In this document: piece after piece, positions 33,546 to 39,901 of the stretch
How positions within the stretch are numbered: the first letter of the stretch is position 1
Layout of the letters: every line of letters starts with the position of its first letter
Origin: Clostridiaceae bacterium
Lineage (GTDB): Bacteria; Bacillota; Clostridia; Saccharofermentanales; Fastidiosipilaceae
NCBI GenBank assembly: GCA_012520525.1
Contig: JAAYOA010000043.1
Location: 1 to 39,901 of the forward strand
Reading direction: 5' to 3'
DNA: 39,901 nt
Notes under the pieces: generated by a model
Told to the model about the DNA's origin: nothing
Seen by the model: the letters and a program-made list of their open reading frames with translations, nothing else
Databases searched by the model: none
Made by a program: the position numbers and the translations under genes

Positions 33546-34220
33546 ATGACTGATGAAAAAATCCTCTCCCATATCGATCACACGGCCCTAGCTCCGACAA
33601 CAACGGCAGTGGAAATTGCCACTCTCTGCCGGGAAGCCACCGAGAATGGTTGTGCCGCGGTGTGCCTGCCACCGGCTTATGTCTTTGAAGCTAGAGAAAT
33701 TCTAACTAAACTTCAATCAAAAGTTGCCCTATGTACTGTGATCGGTTTTCCCCTTGGCTACCAAACATCTACCGTGAAAATGATTGAATTGACTCAAGCA
33801 ATTGGCGATGGAGCCGATGAGTTAGACGTGGTCATAAATCTTGGCATGGTAAAAAATAGACGCTGGGAAGATTTGGAGAATGAATTAACCGCTTTGCGCA
33901 CAGCCTGCGCTGGAAAAATATTAAAAGTTATTATTGAAACATGTTATTTGACAGAACAAGAAAAAATCAAACTCTGCCAAATTGTCACAAATGTCAAAGC
34001 AGATTACATCAAAACATCCACAGGCTTCGGCGACGCCGGTGCCAACCTGGAAGATATAGCACTTTTTCGCAATCACCTAGGAAGCAACATTAAGATCAAA
34101 GCGGCTGGCGGCATCCGTACCCGTTCAGATATGATCTCTTTTATAGAAGCTGGTTGCGACCGCATAGGATCGAGCAAAGGGGTTCAGCTATTAACTACTA
34201 ATAATAAAGATAATGCATAA
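33546..34220 (+). CDS. deoC: Deoxyribose-phosphate aldolase
   Basis: A 224-residue class I aldolase cleaving 2-deoxyribose 5-phosphate to glyceraldehyde 3-phosphate and acetaldehyde. The Schiff-base lysine is K156 in DYIKTSTGFG; D94 (DELDVVINLG) and K185 (IKIKAAGGIRT) complete the proton relay. GAAAGGGG lies upstream at a rather long spacing of about 11 bases. It is divergent from the GAPDH operon, which would use its product, and is followed 134 bases later by a phosphohexomutase gene. Confidence 0.93.
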   Translation: MTDEKILSHIDHTALAPTTTAVEIATLCREATENGCAAVCLPPAYVFEAREILTKLQSKVALCTVIGFPLGYQTSTVKMIELTQAIGDGADELDVVINLGMVKNRRWEDLENELTALRTACAGKILKVIIETCYLTEQEKIKLCQIVTNVKADYIKTSTGFGDAGANLEDIALFRNHLGSNIKIKAAGGIRTRSDMISFIEAGCDRIGSSKGVQLLTTNNKDNA

Positions 34221-34354
34221 AGTTCATTTTATATACTGAAACGAACAGCGCAATTAACTTCACACTCCATTATTTTATATGGTTGTTAAACACTAAAAAG
34301 AGCCATCGAGATTATATTCAAGCTTGATAAATATAATTATGTAAGGAGACAACT

Positions 34355-35974
34355 GTGATTCATTTTGGTACAGCCGGCCTGCGTGGACAAATGATTCCCG
34401 GATCAGACGGCATAAATAATGACACCATTGTTTGGGCTACCTTCGGCATAGCAACTTGGCTTAACCAGACTTACACTCAATCGTCAGATCATAAAACACC
34501 TACAGGCGTAGTCATAGCACATGATACCCGACATAATTCATCCTCTTTTGCGGAGATTGCCGCCAATGTTTTGGTCTCCCAAGGCATTCCTGTCTATTAC
34601 TTCGATAAATATCAACCCACACCCGTACTGGTATACACTATTCGCCGACTCAACTGTGCAGCCGGAATTGTCATAACCGCGTCCCACAATCCAAAAGAAT
34701 ATAATGGATATAAAGTATATAATGCCGACGGCATTCAAATAGGAGACGCCGAAGCAGCAATGATCCGAAGCGGAATGGCAGAGGCTGCAGATCAAGTCAG
34801 TGCGACAGATCTTGTTTTCAAATCTTGGAACGAGTTGCCGGACGCTCAACCTGTCGCCTCCCGTCAACTTGATTCTTACCATGAATATATAAATAATCTA
34901 TGGCAGTTGCCCGGGAAGACTACAGATGTCAATATTGTTTATACACCGATGCAGGGTACAGGTGGTAGACATATGATAGAGATTCTAGCCAAAAGTGGTT
35001 TTTCAAATCTGCATCCTGTTTCATCCCAATTCGAACCTGATCCCGACTTTAGTCAAGTTACCTCTCCCAATCCGGAACAACCAGGTGCTTTGGACGAAGC
35101 TTGTCGTTTAGCCTCCTCTCAAAAAACTGACCTTATATTGGCAACAGATCCTGACGCTGACCGAGCTGCCGCAGTCATAATGGATCAAAACAGAAAACCG
35201 GTAATTCTAACTGGAAATGAGCTCGGAGCCATGCTCCTTTACGGACTTTTATATCAATTTACCGAACTAAACACTCAACCCGCCCACCCCGTACTTGTAA
35301 AAACTGTTGTAACCGATGACTTTGCTGCCACAATCGCTAGAGCAGCTGGATTTGAAGTCGTCAACACACTGACAGGATTTAAAAATATTTGTGGTACAAT
35401 TCCTGATTTACAAGCTGCTGGAAAAGATTTTGTCATGGGATTTGAAGAAAGCATCGGCTACGCATTTTTTGATGACGTACGGGACAAAGACGGTCTTGCA
35501 GCTTGCCGAATTTTAGCGGGGATGGCAGCGACTTTCATGGAGAAAAATATGACATTATTTGATGTCTATAAAAAACTTCGTGATACCTATGGGTTCTATA
35601 TTTCTCGCCCTTTCAGTCATTATTGTCCAGGATCCGACGGTCCCCAACTAGCTCAACGAATTGTTGACGCTTTTCGCCAGAATCCACCTTTAATTATAGG
35701 TGACGGCAACCTACAGCGGCTGGAAGATTTCAAAACTCAAAAGATTTATTATTTTGATCAAAAAATCGGAGAAACGAGCCGCATTTCCCACCCCCAACAG
35801 AACCTTCTGAGATTCTTTTATGACAACGGAAATTGGTTCGCCTTGCGCCCTTCGGGTACCGAACCTAAACTTAAATTTTATCTTTACACCGTGGATCATG
35901 ATTTAACTCGAGCCACAGAAAAAGCAAATCAACAAGAAGATTTCGTAAAGGAATTTTTAGAAAAAATTGTCTAA
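34355..35974 (+). CDS. Phosphoglucomutase/phosphomannomutase family protein
   Basis: A 539-residue alpha-D-phosphohexomutase. The phosphoserine loop is TASHNPKEYNGYK, the metal loop ATDPDADR, the sugar loop GFEES and the phosphate-binding C-terminal RPSGTEPKLKFY. It starts with GTG behind GTAAGGAGAC. The specificity among glucose, mannose and pentose phosphates cannot be read from motifs; the position after deoC makes phosphopentomutase activity possible, because some members of this family act on (deoxy)ribose phosphates. Confidence 0.88.
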   Translation: MIHFGTAGLRGQMIPGSDGINNDTIVWATFGIATWLNQTYTQSSDHKTPTGVVIAHDTRHNSSSFAEIAANVLVSQGIPVYYFDKYQPTPVLVYTIRRLNCAAGIVITASHNPKEYNGYKVYNADGIQIGDAEAAMIRSGMAEAADQVSATDLVFKSWNELPDAQPVASRQLDSYHEYINNLWQLPGKTTDVNIVYTPMQGTGGRHMIEILAKSGFSNLHPVSSQFEPDPDFSQVTSPNPEQPGALDEACRLASSQKTDLILATDPDADRAAAVIMDQNRKPVILTGNELGAMLLYGLLYQFTELNTQPAHPVLVKTVVTDDFAATIARAAGFEVVNTLTGFKNICGTIPDLQAAGKDFVMGFEESIGYAFFDDVRDKDGLAACRILAGMAATFMEKNMTLFDVYKKLRDTYGFYISRPFSHYCPGSDGPQLAQRIVDAFRQNPPLIIGDGNLQRLEDFKTQKIYYFDQKIGETSRISHPQQNLLRFFYDNGNWFALRPSGTEPKLKFYLYTVDHDLTRATEKANQQEDFVKEFLEKIV

Positions 35975-36003
35975 AAACTTGATATCAAGTTTTAAACTAC
36001 TAC

Positions 36004-36061
36004 GGCCGACTCTCCTGATTGGTATAAAAACTCAATGCTAGAGGGGTCGGCCATTTATTTT
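36004..36061 (+). terminator. Terminator after the phosphohexomutase gene
   Basis: GGCCGAC (36004-36010) pairs with GTCGGCC (36046-36052); G-U pairs extend the stem on the plus strand. ATTTATTTT follows. The converging ilvE gene may use the same stem, but its minus-strand tail is poor in T. Confidence 0.7.
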
Positions 36062-36088
36062 AAGTGATTAGAAAGGTTAAGCATTAAA

Positions 36089-37162
36089 TTAGGTGACTTG
36101 ATACGTCCAGCCTAACTCATCCTCGGACTTACCAAATTGAAGTCCAGTCAATTTATCATAGAGACGCTGAGCCAGCGGACCCGTTTCACCATTATTAAAG
36201 ACCAACGACTGGTCTTCGTATAAGATTTCCCCGATCGGCGAAATGACGGCCGCCGTACCAGACCCAAATGCCTCGCTGATCCGACCAGCTTTACCTGCTT
36301 CGATCAATTCGGCAACAGCAATGCGGCGCTCGCTAACTTTAATTCCCCAGTGCTGAGCCATCTCGATAACAGAGCGTCTGGTAATGCCATGCAGAACACT
36401 GCCGTTCAGAGCAGGCGTAACGAGTTCGTCGTCAATAACAAAGAATACATTCATTGAACCCACTTCTTCTATGTATTTTTTTTCGATACCGTCTAACCAG
36501 AGGACTTGAACATAGCCTTTGCCTTCAGCTTCTAATTGCGCAAGCAAACTCGCCGCATAGTTGCCGGGGCACTTTGCTTCACCTGTGCCACCACGTACTG
36601 CCCTTATATATTCATCTTCGATGTAAATATTAACAGGCGCCATGCCTTGGGAATAATAAGCGCCAGAAGGAGACAGAATAACCATATATTTATATGTTTT
36701 CGAAACATGGACGCCAAGGTGAACATCTGTGGCAATAATAAAAGGACGGATATAAAGCGACGCACCTTCAGTGTGAGGGACCCAATCCTGCTCAACCTTG
36801 AGTAATTCTACCAAAGCATGCAGCATAAATGTCTCATCAATTTGCGGAATGCCCAATCTGTGATTAGATAAATTGAGCCGTTCAAAATTTAGCTGTGGTC
36901 TGAATAAGCTAATACCACCATCTGGACGACGATATGCTTTCATACCTTCAAATACACCTTGACCGTAATGGAGAATCATACAGGAAGGATCCATGAGCAG
37001 CGGACCATATGGTTTTATAGTCGGATTAATCCAGCCCTTGCCAGACACATAATCCATTTCAAACATGTGATCAGTAAAAACCTGGCCAAAACCTAACTTG
37101 CCCTCATCTTGTGGCTTTTCTTTTGGCTCTAATGCATATATTCTATTAATTTCTGGAAACAT
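36089..37162 (-). CDS. ilvE: Branched-chain amino acid aminotransferase
   Basis: A 357-residue class IV PLP enzyme (BCAT, long form). HYGQGVFEGMKAYRRPDGG is the N-terminal hallmark, the PLP lysine lies in IEKKYIEEVGSMNVFFV and the phosphate-binding GITRRSVIEMA and EAFGSGTAAVISPI follow. It transfers amino groups between glutamate and branched-chain 2-oxo acids. The start follows AGGAGGGG. It is a single gene with its own upstream region. Confidence 0.93.
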   Translation of the reverse strand: MFPEINRIYALEPKEKPQDEGKLGFGQVFTDHMFEMDYVSGKGWINPTIKPYGPLLMDPSCMILHYGQGVFEGMKAYRRPDGGISLFRPQLNFERLNLSNHRLGIPQIDETFMLHALVELLKVEQDWVPHTEGASLYIRPFIIATDVHLGVHVSKTYKYMVILSPSGAYYSQGMAPVNIYIEDEYIRAVRGGTGEAKCPGNYAASLLAQLEAEGKGYVQVLWLDGIEKKYIEEVGSMNVFFVIDDELVTPALNGSVLHGITRRSVIEMAQHWGIKVSERRIAVAELIEAGKAGRISEAFGSGTAAVISPIGEILYEDQSLVFNNGETGPLAQRLYDKLTGLQFGKSEDELGWTYQVT

Positions 37163-37236
37163 CTAATCCCCTCCTAATTCATCTCCAAAACAAATCGCCA
37201 ATTCCATCAAGGCAATTTTAAAATTTTAATGTATCT

Positions 37237-37289
37237 ATTATAGTACAAAAATAAATTTACGCAGCAGGGAATATGCAAATTATTGCATA
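37237..37289 (-). promoter_or_regulatory. ilvE upstream region: -10 box and palindrome
   Basis: A perfect minus-strand TATAAT (37237-37242) lacks a good -35. About 30 bases upstream TATGCAA (37272-37278) and TTGCATA (37283-37289) form a palindrome, a candidate activator or repressor site. No T-box features are visible in the leader. Confidence 0.45.
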
Positions 37290-37328
37290 GTTATCAGCCC
37301 AATTACTGTTGTTCTCTAATCTAAAATC

Positions 37329-38489
37329 TCATTGTACAATGTATAGCTCAAAGCCAGGAGAAAAGGTGACTTGATCCCCCTTTACCCACACTGCTTCGGT
37401 GTCCGGGTACATATTTAATAATTCCATCCCCTCTGCTATCGACATATTAAACAACGCCGTAGTCAAACTGTCAGCCAAACCTGAATCGGGGGAAATAACT
37501 GTAATAGCATCATAATAAGTTGAGGGCGCTAGAGTTGCCGGATCGATAATATGGTGATAACGTTCCCCATCAACGATAAAAAAACGTTGATAAACTCCAC
37601 TCGTAACGACAGCTCGATCCGTTACTCCCACTGTAAACAATAGAGGATCTACTTCATCTCCTGCTAATTCGGTCTCTCCATCACCTTCTAATGATGCCGT
37701 TGTTTCCGATGTAGTTAGTGTAGCAACAGGATTTTGAATACCTATTCGCCATAGTTCACCACCGTCTTTGAAGCCCAAGGTACGTACATTTCCGCCTAAG
37801 CTTAACATGCAAGACTGCAGACCTGAAGCCGCCAATTGTTGAATAATTAGTTCGGCCGCCAAACCCTTGGCACCGGATCCTACATCCAAGGATCCCTGGG
37901 AATCCTTCAATTGTACAGTTTGGTTTTCTGAATCGACAATCACATTTTTAATATCACAGTGGACCGCAGCAGCTTGCAGCGCTTGCAGAGAAGGAGGTTG
38001 ACGGGAGGCTGCAGGTTGAATAGAAGCTTGCTGCCATAATTTTATAACTGGTCCAAGAGCCATGTTGTCAGCTCCCTGACTTATTTCATTTATAGACAAT
38101 GACTGTTCCATAAGAGTGATTATAGCTTCGGGTACCTCTATAGGTTCACCGCCGGCCGAATCATTAATTGTCTTTAAATTAACAACATCGGGATAATTAT
38201 TATAAATATCATATAACTGATGATAGTAAATGAGACGGTCTTCTGCTAAGGAAAAATACTGTTCCGCCTCATTTGAGTCTGATGCATAAATAATCATCGT
38301 GCTAACTGTATCAAAAAAATCGATCCAGGTTCGTTCAAAGCGTTGTAAACTACTATTTTCTGACTCTTCCCTGCTGGCACAACCTCCTAAAGGGAATAGT
38401 ACTCCATAACTAACAACTAAAATTAAAAAAAGAACGATCACACGACGACATATTGACAACCTAGACCATCTTATAATCTTTTTCCTCAT
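37329..38489 (-). CDS. apbE: FAD:protein FMN transferase, lipoprotein
   Basis: A 386-residue flavin transferase that attaches FMN to threonine in extracytosolic redox proteins. The signal sequence ends in lipobox LGGC with C37 as the lipidated residue. Family motifs appear in order: GAKGLAAELI, SLGGNVRTLG, WRIGIQNPV, VTSGVYQRFF, YHHIIDP and ADSLTTALFNM. An inserted Thr/Glu-rich stretch of about 30 residues lies after IQNPV. It starts behind AGGTGA and ends the operon that begins with the NusG-II and Gx transporter genes. No FMN-binding-domain substrate is encoded in the window. Confidence 0.92.
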   Translation of the reverse strand: MRKKIIRWSRLSICRRVIVLFLILVVSYGVLFPLGGCASREESENSSLQRFERTWIDFFDTVSTMIIYASDSNEAEQYFSLAEDRLIYYHQLYDIYNNYPDVVNLKTINDSAGGEPIEVPEAIITLMEQSLSINEISQGADNMALGPVIKLWQQASIQPAASRQPPSLQALQAAAVHCDIKNVIVDSENQTVQLKDSQGSLDVGSGAKGLAAELIIQQLAASGLQSCMLSLGGNVRTLGFKDGGELWRIGIQNPVATLTTSETTASLEGDGETELAGDEVDPLLFTVGVTDRAVVTSGVYQRFFIVDGERYHHIIDPATLAPSTYYDAITVISPDSGLADSLTTALFNMSIAEGMELLNMYPDTEAVWVKGDQVTFSPGFELYIVQ

Positions 38490-38560
38490 ATTTCACCTGA
38501 ACCTATTTTCAAGTTTTCACTTATTTTCGAAAATACACGAACTTGAGTTAAACAAATATA

Positions 38561-39124
38561 TTAAACTGATGTACGCCTGATTTTTGCCAGTACAGGAATC
38601 GTCGCATTTAACAAAACGGCGGATAGCGCCCCTGTTAATGTGCCAAAAATCAACAATACCGGCAACATTGTCATAATCGTTCCAACCGGCAAAAATATAA
38701 GCAACACGACCAATTGTCCAATGTTGTGAAAATTAGCTCCGGTAACACTCAAAACTAACCACGATACCTTGTTTTTAAAAATTCGGTCCAACAGCATCAT
38801 GACAGCTACCGATAGAAGCCCTCCAAAAAGACTCAATCCTCCAGCCAGAAGACCTCTCATAATAAGGGCAAAAAACCCTTTTAAAATGACCAAAATAAAC
38901 GTCTCCCGCCGAGATAAAAATGCTACGCAGTACATGACCACAATATTAGAGAGCCCCAATTTAATTGGAGCTGGCACTGGCAAGGGTGGCAACATATATT
39001 CGACCACTTGCAAAACCAAGGCAATGGCAAACAACATACCAGTGTAAGCAACCCGACTGGCTATTGAGTGTCTTGGGTTTCTGTTGTTGTTTATTTGTAT
39101 ATCTCTTTTGGAATTGGCTTCCAT
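38561..39124 (-). CDS. Gx transporter family membrane protein
   Basis: A 187-residue integral membrane protein of the family formerly annotated as heptaprenyl diphosphate synthase component I (PF07456). PAPIKLGLSNIVV, GGLSLFGGLLSVAVM and SVTGANFHNIGQL are the conserved blocks, and about five to six membrane segments follow a hydrophilic N-terminus of ~25 residues. It resembles ECF-type S components. In Bacillota it is typically found beside NusG-II proteins and ApbE in flavin-based extracellular electron-transfer loci, as here. The cargo is unknown. Confidence 0.85.
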   Translation of the reverse strand: MEANSKRDIQINNNRNPRHSIASRVAYTGMLFAIALVLQVVEYMLPPLPVPAPIKLGLSNIVVMYCVAFLSRRETFILVILKGFFALIMRGLLAGGLSLFGGLLSVAVMMLLDRIFKNKVSWLVLSVTGANFHNIGQLVVLLIFLPVGTIMTMLPVLLIFGTLTGALSAVLLNATIPVLAKIRRTSV

Positions 39125-39166
39125 AAAGTCATGTCTCCGTCTTTGTTAAATCTTAATTTAATTAAA

Positions 39167-39652
39167 TTATTGAATAATATCCGCCTCGTTGGTCTTGGGA
39201 TGAGAGTCGGTCTCAAAATCTCTAATAATGCGCACAACAAAACCGTTAGGCAGACAAGCTGCATAGTCACCGCTACGGGCCAAATGACCCATATGAACAC
39301 AAACTTGATCAGGACAGTTCGAAGCGACAAATGCAATCTGATGATTAGGAAATATCTCAAAAACCACATCGGGGTTCTGGGGATAACTAAATGTCCTCGG
39401 CGTTGCTTTAGTCAAATCAATTTCGTCAATAATCACATTTTCATAATAAATAATAGCTTTAAGGTGATCCGTAGGACGACTCAATGACACATAAAACAAT
39501 AAACCTATTATTAATAATAAAGCAAGGATAAAAAAGATATCTTTTTTATACATCAAAGGTCTCTTTATATGTTCCCGTCGGTCTAAGTCAGGTTTCTTCC
39601 GACAGTTTGAATCTTCACTTAAGATCGTACGTTTTGACAAATCGGTCTTCAC
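39167..39652 (-). CDS. NusG domain II-containing membrane-anchored protein
   Basis: A 161-residue protein with one N-terminal membrane segment (IFFILALLLIIGLLFYV) and an extracytosolic NusG-II domain. The domain carries NCPDQVCVHMG, two cysteines that may form a disulfide or bind a ligand, and ends with CLPNGFVVRI. The first 33 residues are charged and poorly conserved in style. The upstream GTG start has a weak ribosome site, so the real start may be the ATG at 39553, giving 128 residues, the usual length. It leads the Gx transporter and apbE genes from a strong promoter. Confidence 0.82.
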   Translation of the reverse strand: MKTDLSKRTILSEDSNCRKKPDLDRREHIKRPLMYKKDIFFILALLLIIGLLFYVSLSRPTDHLKAIIYYENVIIDEIDLTKATPRTFSYPQNPDVVFEIFPNHQIAFVASNCPDQVCVHMGHLARSGDYAACLPNGFVVRIIRDFETDSHPKTNEADIIQ

Positions 39653-39733
39653 TTTCTACTTAAACTTTAACTGCTAAATCATTAGTTTAAATTTATACAA
39701 CAGTTGCGATTTTAACAAATCCTTTAAAATATT

Positions 39734-39763
39734 ATTATCCTGCGAATTTGTAGACTGTGTCAA
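39734..39763 (-). promoter_or_regulatory. Promoter of the NusG-II/Gx/apbE operon
   Basis: On the minus strand TTGACA (39758-39763), an 18-base spacer and GATAAT (39734-39739), close to the sigma-A consensus. Confidence 0.75.
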
Positions 39764-39768
39764 AGGAA

Positions 39769-39797
39769 TTGTCGCTGTTGTAATAATTTGATATAAT
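39769..39797 (+). promoter_or_regulatory. Promoter of the SRP RNA gene
   Basis: TTGTCG (39769-39774), a 17-base spacer and a perfect TATAAT (39792-39797). Its -35 is only five bases from the divergent -35 of the operon on the other strand, so the two promoters may compete. Confidence 0.75.
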
Positions 39798-39799
39798 AC

Positions 39800-39813
39800 C
39801 TTCACTAGTGAAG
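39800..39813. repeat. Perfect 14-base palindrome at the SRP RNA start site
   Basis: CTTCACTAGTGAAG is a perfect palindrome three bases after the -10 box, covering the predicted transcription start. It could be an operator or a 5' end stem of the primary transcript. Confidence 0.5.
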
Positions 39814-39829
39814 ATGTCATCTCTTATCT

Positions 39830-39901
39830 GAGGTCGAGCATGGGCCTCGTGCGATGTGGCACGTGAACCCTGTCAGGTCCGGAAGGAAGCAGCAGTAAGC
39901 G
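39830..39901 (+). ncRNA. ffs: Signal recognition particle RNA, small bacterial type, 5' part
   Basis: The stretch from 39872, GTCAGGTCCGGAAGGAAGCAGC in two parts, is the nearly invariant SRP RNA domain IV with GGAA tetraloop (39881-39884) that binds Ffh. The 5' arm of the long helix precedes it. The 3' arm lies beyond the window. The exact 5' end is uncertain, between the predicted transcription start near 39804 and 39830. Spacing from the start to the tetraloop fits the ~100-base 4.5S-type RNA, but a longer Alu-containing form cannot be excluded. Confidence 0.9.

Noticed and set aside
37163-37328. Possible T-box leader of ilvE
   Set aside because: No specifier stem, no conserved T-box sequence and no terminator/antiterminator pair is visible in the short leader.
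1-39901. CRISPR arrays, insertion sequences, tRNA genes, prophage genes
   Set aside because: No regular spaced repeats, transposase or integrase frames or cloverleaf sequences were found on reading both strands.

Overview
The window reads as a chromosomal stretch of an anaerobic, low-to-middling G+C Bacillota, most likely a member of the Clostridia. The grounds are AGGAGG-type ribosome binding sites before nearly every gene, many ATGA/TAATG overlaps, sigma-A-like promoters, U-tract terminators, and oxygen-sensitive metabolism (Fe-S dehydratase, B12 mutase, ferredoxin-type reductase, anaerobic cobaltochelatase). I cannot name a species.

The centrepiece is a minus-strand gene set of about 19.6 kb (25623 down to 5986). 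It encodes every enzyme of the nicotinate fermentation described for Eubacterium barkeri: nicotinate dehydrogenase (ndhF, ndhS and one fused molybdopterin subunit), enamidase, 6-hydroxynicotinate reductase, 2-(hydroxymethyl)glutarate dehydrogenase, 2,3-dimethylmalate dehydratase (dmdA/dmdB), B12-dependent 2-methyleneglutarate mutase, 3-methylitaconate isomerase, 2,3-dimethylmalate lyase and a serine-dehydratase-like 2-(hydroxymethyl)glutarate dehydratase. Together they turn nicotinate into propionate, pyruvate and ammonia. Interspersed are five genes with no settled role in the pathway: a 59-residue rubredoxin, a UPF0280 (ApbE-like) protein beside the flavoenzyme 6-hydroxynicotinate reductase, a DUF1185 'amino acid synthesis' protein, an orphan PTS-IIC-like membrane protein (candidate nicotinate importer) and a GlmL/MutL-like ATPase (candidate mutase reactivase). 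A promoter and palindrome lie upstream of ndhF and a terminator lies after the last gene. No regulator gene is visible.

Left flank (1-5650): the 3' end of an ABC substrate-binding protein gene, a small GTPase gene with two CxxC motifs and an unusual ABC ATPase gene (plus strand); cbiK for B12 synthesis; a nitroreductase; and a class I aminotransferase related to aspartate aminotransferase.

Right flank (26339-39901): NADP-type glutamate dehydrogenase; a VOC and an MBL-fold protein; a tightly overlapping operon with archaeal-type GAPDH, archaeal-type phosphoglycerate kinase and a split transketolase; divergent deoC and a phosphohexomutase; ilvE; then an extracytosolic flavinylation set (NusG-II domain protein, Gx transporter, ApbE lipoprotein). 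The window ends inside the small SRP RNA gene, whose promoter diverges from that set.

The parts fit one lifestyle. Nicotinate supplies carbon, reductant and ammonia. Glutamate dehydrogenase and the aminotransferases would assimilate nitrogen, CbiK contributes to the cobamide needed by the mutase, and the GAPDH/PGK/transketolase operon could run gluconeogenesis and pentose formation from pyruvate. These physiological links are inference from gene content.
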